Shown here one piece after another: positions 22,334 to 31,044 of a DNA stretch of 64,000 bases. The position numbers and the translations under genes were made by a program. Within the stretch, counting starts at the first letter, position 1. Each line of letters begins with the position of its first letter. This DNA comes from Actinoplanes sp. TBRC 11911 (lineage in GTDB: Bacteria; Actinomycetota; Actinomycetes; Mycobacteriales; Micromonosporaceae): positions 92,049-156,048 of the forward strand of contig NZ_JABBNC010000023.1 of the NCBI RefSeq assembly GCF_012933445.1. The letters run 5' to 3'. The notes beneath the pieces are model-generated. The model saw nothing but the letters and a program-made list of their open reading frames with translations, was not told the origin of the DNA and did no database searches.

Positions 22334-24673
22334 TCAGAGTGAGTAGGTTTTCGCGACCGCGCACAGTTCGCTGGTGTGTGAGCCGACGATCCCCACGCCG
22401 GTCGGCCGCGGTTTGAAGCCGGGCAGGTCGCTGAGCCCGTCGCTGCCGTCCATCACGCGGAATCTGAGGGGCCCGGACGCGCGTACGGTCAAATTGATCT
22501 CGATGCCGCCGGCCGGGGGAGCGTGGAAGACGAAGCCGCGCTGATCGGCCGTGAGCGGTTGCCCCTGGACCGTGAAGGCGAGCACCGGCGTCGCCGGGTC
22601 GAGGTTGAGCCCGGTGAGCCGGACCGGTCGCTGCGAGGTCAGCCGCAAGGTCATCGTGCGCGTGTCACCCTGGCGGGCGTCCCGCTCCAGGGTGAGATTC
22701 GGGGCCGGGAGCGGTGCCGCCGTCGCCGGCCCGGTGCGCACTTTCGCGGAGCCGAACCAGGGCATCGACTCCTGCACCGCGTGCAGATCGCCGGACACGA
22801 ACTGAGACGTCCACTTCTGCACCTTGGGTTCGTCGCTGACCCATTGAGCCGTGTTCGTGTCGGCGTTCAGCGCGTACATCAACTGCGTGAGCGACGGATG
22901 CGTGGCGTCGAACCGGTCGACCCGCAGCCCCACCGCGCTCAGCACGATCACCGCGAGCAGGGCGATCGCGGTCGGCAAGGCACCCCGGCGACCCGCATTC
23001 AAAGCCTCAAGACCGCGTTTCCCGTACGCCTCCGTGTGCACCAGATCGACCACCGGCAGCAGCGCGAGCGCGAGCAGCACCACCAGGAACGCGTCCGCCC
23101 CGCCCAGCGGCATGCCGAGCGCGGGGAACAGCATCACCACGGTGGGCAGCAGGATGATCACCGCGACCGCGGCCCCGGCGGTGACGGCGAGGACCGACCA
23201 CCAGCCGCGCGTCAGGATCGCGACGATCGCACAGATCGCGCCGGCCAAGGCGGGCAACGCGGCCAGGTAGGAGCCGCCGGGCGTCAGCGCGGCCAGGACC
23301 AGGCCGAGCACGGCGAGCCAGCCCAGACCCGCGATCGCCAGGGTGGCCGGCCCCAGCCGCCGCCGGAACAGCGCGAACCAGCCGAACACGACGACCGCGG
23401 TCAGAGCGATGACGGCCAGCCGATACCACTGCGGGCGGTACGGGTCGATCGGGAACCCGGCGTACTCCGGGCGGATGAACGTCAGAATCGGCCAATAAAG
23501 CTGGGCCAGCACCGGCGCCAGGATGATCGGCACCAGCGTGAGCGCGGCCGCCCCGCCGAGCTTCTTGCCGCTGGTCAGACCGCGTTTGCGGGCCACCCAG
23601 CCGAGCGCGAGCACCGCGATCAGCGCGAGCGCGGCGAGCGGCCACACCAGCGTGCCCGGGTAGCGCACCAGCAGGCCCGGGGCCGGGAAGTAGGTGGCGT
23701 CGTCGCCGCCGCGCAGCGTCCGCAGATCGCGATCGCCCAGCAGCCGGGCCACCGTCAGCGTGTTCTCGCCGTGGTGCTGAAGGCTGTCCCGGTCCATCGC
23801 CTCGGGCACGTCGGTGGGTGCGTGATAGACCGCCGCGCCGTCGATGAAGGCCGCGTTCAGGCCGGTGAAGCCCGCCTCCCGGAACGCGGTGAAGTCGGTG
23901 TCGTTGGGCAGCAGGCGGTAGATCTCGACGGCGAACGACGTGCCGACCGGCTTGGGCGCCGCGCCGTACAGGTCGACGAGCTTCCGGTTGTTCGTCGAGG
24001 TCTCGAACATGATCGCCGGGCCGGAACTGCCGCGCGCCTCCAGATTGAGCACGACGCCGCCGCCCTTGGCCAGCGGGTTCTGGCTGACGAACGCCTCGGC
24101 GCCGCATAAGCAGGCCTCCTCGCCGTCGGTGAACACCAGCACCACGTCGTTGCGCAGGCGCGGGCCGGTGGTCAGCGCCCGCGCGACCTCCAGGAGCGCG
24201 CCGACACCGGCCGCGTCGTCGCTGCCGCCCGGACCGGTCTGTACGGAGTCGTAGTGCGCGACCAGGAAGATTCGCCCGGTCGAGTTTGCTCCCGGAATCA
24301 ACGTGACGACGTTGCGCACGTGCGCGAGGCCGATGCCGCCCGCGCTCGCGGACAGCTCGGCGCCCTGCACCGACGTCGTGTCCTGCACCTCGGGCGACAG
24401 ATTCATCCCGCGTAACGAGGCGAGCAGATGATCACGAACGGCGTCCTGCGCCGCGCTGCCGACCGGATGCGGGCGCGTCGCGATCGCCTGGACCTGCGCA
24501 AACGCGCGACCGGCGCGGAAGTCGCCGGCCGGCGCGCCGCTGCCGCGGGCGTCCGGGGGCCGGACGGACAAAACGGATGCGTAGGAGACGAGCCCGAGGA
24601 CGACCACCACGACGAGCCCGGCCAGGGCCCGGTGTGCGGTATCGACGATCGCTGGCGCACGCATGGGTGACAT
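22334..24673 (-). CDS. Membrane-anchored M28 family metallopeptidase
   Basis: 779-residue protein: an N-terminal helix (about 14-36), an extracytoplasmic M28 zinc-peptidase domain (about 55-310) with metal/catalytic residues His140 and Asp142 in AHYDS, Asp152 in GSDDAAG, Glu185/Glu186 in TDGEEA, Glu213-like in LNLEARGS and a late His in VYHAPTD; then about eight to nine membrane helices (about 340-610) and a soluble C-terminal beta domain (about 630-779). Architecture matches Fxna/ERMP1-like and bacterial vacuolar-aminopeptidase-like membrane M28 peptidases. Substrates are unknown. Start ATG at 24673; Met4 is an alternative. The divergent gene at 24740 is 66 bp away. Confidence 0.9.
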   Translation of the reverse strand: MSPMRAPAIVDTAHRALAGLVVVVVLGLVSYASVLSVRPPDARGSGAPAGDFRAGRAFAQVQAIATRPHPVGSAAQDAVRDHLLASLRGMNLSPEVQDTTSVQGAELSASAGGIGLAHVRNVVTLIPGANSTGRIFLVAHYDSVQTGPGGSDDAAGVGALLEVARALTTGPRLRNDVVLVFTDGEEACLCGAEAFVSQNPLAKGGGVVLNLEARGSSGPAIMFETSTNNRKLVDLYGAAPKPVGTSFAVEIYRLLPNDTDFTAFREAGFTGLNAAFIDGAAVYHAPTDVPEAMDRDSLQHHGENTLTVARLLGDRDLRTLRGGDDATYFPAPGLLVRYPGTLVWPLAALALIAVLALGWVARKRGLTSGKKLGGAAALTLVPIILAPVLAQLYWPILTFIRPEYAGFPIDPYRPQWYRLAVIALTAVVVFGWFALFRRRLGPATLAIAGLGWLAVLGLVLAALTPGGSYLAALPALAGAICAIVAILTRGWWSVLAVTAGAAVAVIILLPTVVMLFPALGMPLGGADAFLVVLLALALLPVVDLVHTEAYGKRGLEALNAGRRGALPTAIALLAVIVLSAVGLRVDRFDATHPSLTQLMYALNADTNTAQWVSDEPKVQKWTSQFVSGDLHAVQESMPWFGSAKVRTGPATAAPLPAPNLTLERDARQGDTRTMTLRLTSQRPVRLTGLNLDPATPVLAFTVQGQPLTADQRGFVFHAPPAGGIEINLTVRASGPLRFRVMDGSDGLSDLPGFKPRPTGVGIVGSHTSELCAVAKTYSL

Positions 24674-24739
24674 TTAAGCGGGTCGGTACGACACCGGGTA
24701 GTCGGAAGATCGTTTACCGCGTGGCATAGCGTTGAACGG

Positions 24740-25087
24740 GTGAACACGCCGTTCGACCCCGCCGCCGTCGTCGCGGAGTTCATCGACGCGGTCTCCCCCT
24801 ACGACCCCCACCCGGACGACGATCCGGTCGCCATGATCGGCGTGCGGACCGCGCTCGGCGAGGGCGTCTTCGCCGTCAGTGACCACGTGGTCCGGGCCAT
24901 GTGCAAGGCGCTGGCCGCGTACCGCGACCCCGAGGACCGGGGCGTGTGCGTCGGCTGCGGCGGTCGTCACCTCGACGAGAATCTGCATTGCCGCGATTGC
25001 GGCCGTTTGCATGGCATCCTCGGCCAAGTGATCGCCCAGCATGCCGCCCGAGTCGCCGCCGCCGAAGCGGCCCAGGACCCTTTGTGA
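24740..25087 (+). CDS. Small zinc-ribbon protein of unknown function
   Basis: 115-residue acidic protein. The visible motif is a four-Cys zinc knuckle: Cys70-x2-Cys73 (CVGC) and Cys84-x2-Cys87 (CRDC), with His residues between. The N-terminal half is helical and acidic (PYDPHPDDDP). No family recognised. Start GTG 24740 has no Shine-Dalgarno; TAGCGT ends 7 bases before it, the same leaderless arrangement as the gene at 47359. It precedes the signalling operon by 40 bp and could be its first cistron or independent. Confidence 0.72.
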   Translation: MNTPFDPAAVVAEFIDAVSPYDPHPDDDPVAMIGVRTALGEGVFAVSDHVVRAMCKALAAYRDPEDRGVCVGCGGRHLDENLHCRDCGRLHGILGQVIAQHAARVAAAEAAQDPL

Positions 25088-25127
25088 GCCATAATCGAGC
25101 CCGGCTCGAAAAGGGGGGTGTGACGCC

Positions 25128-26330
25128 ATGACAGAACGGTCTGTCGCACCCCGCGCCCGGGCCACTACCACCGCCCTGCCGGAGCGCCTGCGGGTGCTGC
25201 TGGTGGAGGACGACGAGGGCGACGCCTTTCTCGTGCGTGAGCTGCTGGCCGAGGCCTCCGCGCCGTTCGACCTGACGGTGGCGAGCAGCCTGCGCGAGGC
25301 GCGCACCAAGCTGCACGGCATCCAGTGCGTCCTGCTCGATCTGGGGCTGCCCGACGCCGAGGGCATCGACGGCCTGCGCAAGCTGCTCGCGGTGGCCGAC
25401 GGCGCCGCGGTCTGTGTGCTCACCGGCCGTTCCGACGAGCACCTGGGCGTCGCCGCGGTCGCCGAGGGCGCCCAGGACTACCTGGTCAAGGGCCAGGTCG
25501 ACGGCGTCCTGCTGACCCGGGCCCTGCGGTACGCGGTGGAGCGCAAGCGCGCCGACGAGAACGCCCAGCGGCTGCGCGAGGTCGAGCTGCGCCAGGCCGA
25601 GTCGGCTCGCCTCGAACGTGGCCTGCTGCCCCAGCCGCTGATGTCGACCAGCGAGGTCGCGGTCCACACGTTCTATCGGTCCGGGCGCGCGCTGGGCCTG
25701 CTCGGCGGCGACTTCTTCGACGTCGTGCAGGTGGGCGACGACACGCTGCACGTGATCGTGGGCGACGTCTGCGGGCACGGCGTGGACGAGGCGGCGCTCG
25801 GCGTCGAGCTTCGCGTCGCCTGGCGGGCGCTGGTGCTGGCCGGGGTGCCCGAGGAGCAGATCCTTGGCTCGCTGGAGCAGGTGCTGATGACCGAGCGCCG
25901 GGCCCGTGAGGTCTTCGCGACGGTCGCCTCGGTGGTGCTCGACCTGACCGCCAACAGGGCTCGGGTGCGGCTGGCCGGCCATCCGCCGCCGGTGCTGCTC
26001 GCCGGTGGCCGGACGGTCCCGGTGGTCGCCCGCGGCGGGATCGTCCTCGGGGTGAGCCCGAAGCCGCCGCCGGTGACCGATGTCGAGTTCTCCGGCGACG
26101 ACTGGTCGCTTCTTCTCTATACCGACGGTTTGATCGAGGGCCACACCGGAAAGGGAAACGAGCGCCTCGACGTCGACGGCCTCTGCGCGTTGCTGGATCA
26201 GCCGGAGGCCGCCGACGTGCCGCTGCCGGCCCTCCCGGCGTGGCTGGTCGGGTGTGCCGAGCGGTTCAACGGCGGACCGCTCGCCGACGACGTGGCGATG
26301 TTGCTCATCTCCCGGGGAGGCGGCCGGTGA
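25128..26330 (+). CDS. Receiver-domain PP2C (RsbU/SpoIIE-type) phosphatase
   Basis: 400-residue fusion of a CheY-like receiver (about 21-140; acidic pair Glu28/Asp29, phosphoacceptor Asp71 in LLDLGLP, Lys121 in LVKG) to a PP2C/SpoIIE serine phosphatase domain (about 175-395). Metal-binding motifs are present: GGDFFDV (193-199), GDVCGHGVDE (212-221), LYTDGLIE and PLADDVAML. Such proteins dephosphorylate anti-anti-sigma factors on phosphorylation of the receiver. Start ATG 25128 follows AAGGGGGG. First gene of a five-gene overlapping operon; stop overlaps the kinase start by 4 bp (GTGA). Confidence 0.92.
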   Translation: MTERSVAPRARATTTALPERLRVLLVEDDEGDAFLVRELLAEASAPFDLTVASSLREARTKLHGIQCVLLDLGLPDAEGIDGLRKLLAVADGAAVCVLTGRSDEHLGVAAVAEGAQDYLVKGQVDGVLLTRALRYAVERKRADENAQRLREVELRQAESARLERGLLPQPLMSTSEVAVHTFYRSGRALGLLGGDFFDVVQVGDDTLHVIVGDVCGHGVDEAALGVELRVAWRALVLAGVPEEQILGSLEQVLMTERRAREVFATVASVVLDLTANRARVRLAGHPPPVLLAGGRTVPVVARGGIVLGVSPKPPPVTDVEFSGDDWSLLLYTDGLIEGHTGKGNERLDVDGLCALLDQPEAADVPLPALPAWLVGCAERFNGGPLADDVAMLLISRGGGR

Positions 26331-27910
26331 CCCTGTTCGACCTGCGCACGTGGACCCTGCGCCGGCGCATCGTGGCGCTGGTCATCACGGTCGCGGTGCT
26401 GCTCGGCGCCCTCGGCGTGTTTGCCGCGTTCACCGCGGCCCGCAACAACCGCCAGCTCGACGACGTGCTCAACCGGGCCAGCCCGATGCGCGCGGCCGGC
26501 GAATCGCTCTACACCGCCCTGGTCGACCAGGAGACCGGCATCCGCGGCTACGCGATCAGCGGCGACGAGACGAATCTGCAGCCGTACCAGGGCGGGCTCG
26601 CCCAGGAGCGCACCATGATCGCCCGGATCGAGTCCCTGCTGCGGCCCGGCGACGCCGACATCCGCAATTCGCTCGCGGTGGTGCAGCAGCGGACGAACGC
26701 GTGGCGCGCGCAGGTCGCCGATCCGGTTCTACGGACCATCCGCACCCGCGGACCGGCGGCCGGCCGGGCGCAGATCGACGCGGCCTCGACCGGGCCGTTC
26801 AACGAGGTCCGCATCGCGATCAACACGATGCAGGCGCAGATCTCGGCCCTGCGCGCCCGCTCCGCGGACGCGGCCGGCCAGAGCAGCCGCACCATGGTCG
26901 CGATCCAGATCGCCGCGGCCGCGATCATCGTGCTGGCCGGTGCGCTGCTCCTGCTGCTACTCGACCGGCTGGTCAGCCGGCCGGTCGTGAAGCTGGCCGA
27001 ACAGGTGCGCGAGGTGGCGGCCGGCGACTACGACCGGCACATCGAGAGCGGGGGTTCGCCCGAGCTGGCCGGCCTGTCCCGCGACGTCGACGCGATGCGG
27101 CGGAAGATCGCCGACGAACTGTCCGAGGTGCGCGAGGCCAGGGCCCAGATCGAGTGGGTGAACGAGCAGCTCAAGGCGCAGGCCGAGGAGCTCACCCGAT
27201 CCAACCGCGACCTCGAGCAGTTCGCCTACGTGGCCTCGCACGACCTGCAGGAACCGCTGCGCAAGGTGGCGAGCTTCTGCCAGCTCCTGCAGCGGCGCTA
27301 CGCGGGCCAGCTCGACGAGCGCGCCGATCAGTACATCGCGTTCGCGGTGGACGGCGCCCAGCGCATGCAGCGGCTCATCAACGACCTGCTGGCGTTCTCC
27401 CGGATTGGGCGGCTCACCGCGGGCTTCACCGAGGTCGACCTCAACAAGGTGCTGACCGACGTGGCGGCGCAGTTGGACGCGCCCGCCGAGATCACCTGGT
27501 CGGGACTGCCCACCGTGGAGGGTGAGGAACCGCTGCTGGCGACGCTGTTCGTCAACCTCATCGGTAATTCGCTGAAGTTCCGCCGGCCGGACGTGCCGCC
27601 CGCGGTAACGGTCAGTGCGGCACTCGAGGACGACGAATGGCACATCAACGTCCGGGACAACGGCATCGGCATCGAGGCCGAGTTCGCGGACAAGGTGTTC
27701 GTCATCTTCCAGCGACTGCACGCCCGGGACGCGTACGAGGGGACCGGGATCGGCCTGGCCATCGTCAAGAAGATCGTCGAATACCATGGCGGGCGTATCT
27801 GGCTGGACCTCGACGTCGAGGAAGGCACTTCGATCAACTTCACCCTGCCGGTGCTCCCGGGAGCCCCCGAGATCCCGGCGCAGGAAACATTGAAGGAGGT
27901 CACGGCGTGA
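26327..27910 (+). CDS. CHASE3-HAMP sensor histidine kinase
   Basis: 527-residue membrane kinase: helix 1 (about 14-36), extracytoplasmic CHASE3 domain (about 37-185, with LVDQETGIRGYAISGDETNLQPY), helix 2 (about 191-212), HAMP (about 213-265), short coiled coil, HisKA with His305 in ASHDLQEPLRK, and HATPase with LFVNLIGNSLKF, DNGIGIE and GTGIGLAIVKKIVEYHGG. The SHDLQEPLR box and ATPase belong to the phytochrome-like kinase group that usually talks to Rcp1-type receivers, exactly what the next gene encodes. GTG start at 26327 overlaps the phosphatase stop; the frame extends upstream but without support. Confidence 0.92.
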   Translation: MTLFDLRTWTLRRRIVALVITVAVLLGALGVFAAFTAARNNRQLDDVLNRASPMRAAGESLYTALVDQETGIRGYAISGDETNLQPYQGGLAQERTMIARIESLLRPGDADIRNSLAVVQQRTNAWRAQVADPVLRTIRTRGPAAGRAQIDAASTGPFNEVRIAINTMQAQISALRARSADAAGQSSRTMVAIQIAAAAIIVLAGALLLLLLDRLVSRPVVKLAEQVREVAAGDYDRHIESGGSPELAGLSRDVDAMRRKIADELSEVREARAQIEWVNEQLKAQAEELTRSNRDLEQFAYVASHDLQEPLRKVASFCQLLQRRYAGQLDERADQYIAFAVDGAQRMQRLINDLLAFSRIGRLTAGFTEVDLNKVLTDVAAQLDAPAEITWSGLPTVEGEEPLLATLFVNLIGNSLKFRRPDVPPAVTVSAALEDDEWHINVRDNGIGIEAEFADKVFVIFQRLHARDAYEGTGIGLAIVKKIVEYHGGRIWLDLDVEEGTSINFTLPVLPGAPEIPAQETLKEVTA

Positions 27911-28362
27911 CACCACCGCTGCGAGCCGACGGCACACCGATCGAGGTGCTGCTCGTCGAGGACGATCCGGGTGACGTCCTGATGACGCAGGAGGCGTTCG
28001 AGGAACACAAGGTCCAGAACCGTCTCACCGTCGTCTCGGACGGCGCCGAGGCGCTGGCCTACCTGCGCCGCGAGGGCGACTACGCGAACGCGGTGCGCCC
28101 CGACCTGATCCTGCTCGACCTCAACCTGCCCCGCCGCGACGGCCGTGAGGTGCTCGAAGAGATCAAGAAGGACGAGGAACTCGGGCGGATTCCGGTGGTG
28201 GTGCTGACCACGTCGGCCGCCGACGAGGACATCCTGCGCAGCTACCAGTTGCACGCGAACGCGTACGTGACCAAGCCGGTCGACTTCGACCGCTTCATCG
28301 CGGTGATCAAGCAGATCGACGAGTTTTTCGTCAGCGTCGTGAAGTTGCCGCCGCGTGCTTGA
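27907..28362 (+). CDS. Rcp1-type single-domain response regulator
   Basis: 151-residue stand-alone receiver without an output domain. Acidic residues Glu18-Asp19-Asp20, phosphoacceptor Asp71 in LILLDLNLPRRDG, Thr101/Thr102 and Lys123 in VTKPVDF. The DLNLPR and LTTSAADEDI motifs are those of the Rcp1/phytochrome partner class. It likely shuttles phosphate between the CHASE3 kinase and the receiver-PP2C protein of the same operon (inference). GTG start 27907 overlaps the kinase stop (GTGA); its 3' end overlaps the next gene by 8 bp. Confidence 0.92.
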   Translation: MTPPLRADGTPIEVLLVEDDPGDVLMTQEAFEEHKVQNRLTVVSDGAEALAYLRREGDYANAVRPDLILLDLNLPRRDGREVLEEIKKDEELGRIPVVVLTTSAADEDILRSYQLHANAYVTKPVDFDRFIAVIKQIDEFFVSVVKLPPRA

Positions 28363-29158
28363 TCAAGTAGCCGATCTCATCCGCGAGGTCGCGGCCACCG
28401 AGGTGCTGCCGCGTTTCCGCCACCTGAGCTCCGACGAGATCGTTCAGAAATCGCCCGGTGACCTGGTCACCATCGCCGACAAAGAGTCCGAGAAGGCGCT
28501 GACCCGCGGCCTGACGGCGTTGCTGCCGGGTTCGGTCGTGGTCGGCGAGGAGGCGGTCGCGGCCGACGCGTCCGTCCTGGAGCGGTTGCGCGGCAACGGC
28601 GCGGTCTGGGTCGTCGATCCGGTCGACGGCACCAACAACTTCGCGGCCGGCAAGACGCCGTTCGCGGTGATGGTCGCGCTGATGCGCGACGGCGAGCCGG
28701 TCGCGTCCTGGATCCTCGATCCGGTGACCGATCAACTGACGGTGGCCGAGGCCGGCTCCGGCGCGTATCGCGACGGCGTGCGGCTCAAGACCCGTACCGA
28801 CGATCCCGGGGTGGCCGCGCTGCGCGGCGCGGTCGCCGGGAAATACCTGCCGGAGGCGTTGCGCGACGCGGCCGCGCGGCATGCTGGCGTGTTCGCCGGG
28901 ATTCATCCGGGACACCACTGCGCCGGCTACGAGTACCCGTCGATCGCCACCGACGAGCAGCAGTTCGCGGTGTTCTGGCTGGTACTGCCCTGGGACCACG
29001 CGCCCGGCTCGCTGATCATCCGGGAATCGGGCGGCTCGGTGGCGCATCTGGACGGTTCGCGCTACGAACCGTCGCAGGCGACCAAGCGCGGACTCCTGGT
29101 GGCGGCCAACGAGGAGATCTGGCACACGGTCCGGGACGAACTCTTCCCGGGACTGTGA
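28355..29158 (+). CDS. Inositol monophosphatase family protein
   Basis: 267-residue Mg-dependent sugar-phosphatase fold. Metal ligands are visible: Glu65/Glu66 in VVGEEAV, Asp88, Asp91 in VDPVDGTNNFAAG, and the final Asp in LPWDHAPGSLI. Substrates of the family include inositol-1-phosphate, histidinol phosphate and PAP; none can be picked here. Start GTG 28355 overlaps the receiver gene by 8 bp; stop shares a base with the next ATG (TGATG). Its presence in a signalling operon is unexpected. Confidence 0.9.
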   Translation: MLDQVADLIREVAATEVLPRFRHLSSDEIVQKSPGDLVTIADKESEKALTRGLTALLPGSVVVGEEAVAADASVLERLRGNGAVWVVDPVDGTNNFAAGKTPFAVMVALMRDGEPVASWILDPVTDQLTVAEAGSGAYRDGVRLKTRTDDPGVAALRGAVAGKYLPEALRDAAARHAGVFAGIHPGHHCAGYEYPSIATDEQQFAVFWLVLPWDHAPGSLIIRESGGSVAHLDGSRYEPSQATKRGLLVAANEEIWHTVRDELFPGL

Positions 29159-29931
29159 TGTCGGCGTACCTGAACGAGGTTTTCGGTCTTGCCGGGCGCA
29201 CGGCGGTCGTGACCGGCGGCAGTTCCGGTATCGGCCGGGCGATGGCCATCGCGCTCGGACGCGCCGGAGCCCGCATCGTGCTGGTCGCCCGGCGCCCCGA
29301 ACCGATGGCCGCGGTGATCGAGGAGCTGCGGGCGTTTTCCGCCGAGGGCCACGCTGTCACCGCGGATCTCAGTGATCGCGCGGCCGTCGCCTCGTCGATT
29401 TCCGAGATCCTTTCCGCGTACGGGACGCCGGACGTGCTCGTGAATTCGGCGGGGATCAACCGCCGGCCGCCGATGAACGAGCTCACCGAGGACGACTGGG
29501 ACGCGACGCTGGCGGCGAACTTATCCGCGCCGTTCCTGCTGGGCCAGGCGTTCGGGCCGCGGATGGCGTCGCGCGGCTGGGGACGCATCATCAACGTGGT
29601 CTCCCAACAGGCGTTTCGCGCGTACGGGAACAGCGGGGCCTACGGTGCCGCGAAGGCGGGTTTGGTAGGGCTGACTCGATCGCAGGCCGAGGCGTGGTCT
29701 CGTCATGGCGTGTGCTGCAACGCGATCGCGCCCGGCGTGGTCGACACGCCGATGACGACCCCGATCTTCAACGACCCGGCGACCGCGGCTCGGCACGCCA
29801 CCCGTGCCATGATCGGGAGAAACGGCGTACCGGAGGATTTCGGGGCATGTGCGGTCTTTCTGGCCAGCCCCGCTGCCGTCGCCGTGACCGGCCAGACACT
29901 CTTTGTCGATGGTGGATATTCGGCGACCTGA
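29158..29931 (+). CDS. Short-chain dehydrogenase/reductase
   Basis: 257-residue classical SDR. TGGSSGIG cofactor motif at 19-26, NSAG at 96-99, catalytic Ser149, Tyr162 and Lys166 (NVVSQQAF..., YGAAKAG), and the C-terminal GQTLFVDGGYSAT common in FabG/gluconate-5-dehydrogenase-like enzymes. Arg44-Arg46 after the second strand suggests NADP preference (inference). Start ATG 29158 overlaps the phosphatase stop by one base; a GTG three bases earlier is an alternative. One TTA codon (29521). Last gene of the operon. Confidence 0.92.
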   Translation: MSAYLNEVFGLAGRTAVVTGGSSGIGRAMAIALGRAGARIVLVARRPEPMAAVIEELRAFSAEGHAVTADLSDRAAVASSISEILSAYGTPDVLVNSAGINRRPPMNELTEDDWDATLAANLSAPFLLGQAFGPRMASRGWGRIINVVSQQAFRAYGNSGAYGAAKAGLVGLTRSQAEAWSRHGVCCNAIAPGVVDTPMTTPIFNDPATAARHATRAMIGRNGVPEDFGACAVFLASPAAVAVTGQTLFVDGGYSAT

Positions 29932-29993
29932 CTGAGCTGCCGATCCGTTACGCCGCACGGTAAAGTCTCCCCGCTGACGATGGGGAGGTATCC

Positions 29994-31004
29994 GTGGCGG
30001 CGGTGTTCCGAAAGCGGCTCAGCGCCGCGCTTGCGCTGCTCATGACCGCATCCGTGCTCGTGCTCGGCGCTCCGGCCTCGGCCGCGCCGACCGATCCGGA
30101 AGGCGGTAGCAAGACGCTGCGCGACGCCCTCGAGTCCGCCGCGAAGGGGCAGGCCGAGGCGATTCGCAAGCTCAACGCCTCGAAGAAGCGCCAGACCGCC
30201 CTGCAGAACACGGTGAAGCAGTCCGAGTTGTCGGCGAAATCGCTGGAAAGTCAGGTCGGCGCGATCGCGAACCGGTCGTACCGGCTGGGCCGCACCAGCA
30301 CCATGACGATGCTGCTCGACTCCACCTCGCCCGACCTCTTCCTGGAACGGGTGCAGCGCCTCGACATGATGGCCCAGCTCGACGGCCAGGTCCTCACGCG
30401 ATACCGCGACGACCTCACCCGGGCCACGCAGGCCAAGGCCGAGATCGACAAAGAGATCGCCGAGCAGCAGAAGCAGGTCACCGCGCTCACCAAGAAGAAG
30501 AAGGAAGCCGAACTCGCGCTCGGCAGCATCGGCGGTGGTGGTGACGCGGGCGGCTTCGTCTCGGCCAACTCACCGCTGGCCCAGCCGGCACCGCGCAATT
30601 CGGACGGTTCGTGGCCCAAGGAGTCGTGCACGATCGACGACCCGACCAGCAGCGGCTGCATCACGCCGCGGATGCTGAACGCCTACCAGTCGGCACGGGC
30701 GGACGGGTTCACGCATTACACGGTGTGCTGGAGCGAACGCGACTCCGGTGAGCATCCCAAGGGCCGGGCCTGCGACTTCTCGGCGAACGCGACGACCTAC
30801 AAGGACTCGGCCGCTACGGGTGCCGACAAGGCCTATGGGGACCGGCTCGCCGCGTACTTCGTCAAGAACGCCGATCGCCTGGGCGTGCTGTACGTGATCT
30901 GGTTCCGGCAGATCTGGCAGCCCGGCACCGGCTGGAAGGCGTACAGCGCCTCGGGCGGCCCGTCGGTGGTCCACACCAACCACGTGCATTTGTCAATGAT
31001 TTGA
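29994..31004 (+). CDS. Exported coiled-coil protein with ARB_07466/VldE-like C-terminal domain
   Basis: 336-residue secreted protein. Signal peptide 1-30 (LSAALALLMTASVLVLG, ASA cleavage), long coiled coil about 36-178 (heptads, many Lys/Gln/Glu), Gly-rich hinge, then a conserved C-terminal domain (about 200-336) beginning CTIDDPTSSGCITPRMLNAYQ and containing CWSERDSGEHPKGRACDF and a final HTNHVHLSMI. Four Cys there may form two disulfides; the HPKGRACDF and HVH motifs resemble the metal site of D-Ala-D-Ala/LAS-type peptidases. Cell-envelope hydrolase or scaffold is inferred. GTG start with GGGGAGG seven bases upstream. Confidence 0.83.
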   Translation: MAAVFRKRLSAALALLMTASVLVLGAPASAAPTDPEGGSKTLRDALESAAKGQAEAIRKLNASKKRQTALQNTVKQSELSAKSLESQVGAIANRSYRLGRTSTMTMLLDSTSPDLFLERVQRLDMMAQLDGQVLTRYRDDLTRATQAKAEIDKEIAEQQKQVTALTKKKKEAELALGSIGGGGDAGGFVSANSPLAQPAPRNSDGSWPKESCTIDDPTSSGCITPRMLNAYQSARADGFTHYTVCWSERDSGEHPKGRACDFSANATTYKDSAATGADKAYGDRLAAYFVKNADRLGVLYVIWFRQIWQPGTGWKAYSASGGPSVVHTNHVHLSMI

Positions 31005-31044
31005 CGCTTTGTTGCGGTTTGGGGACGCTCGGTACCATCCGGCG

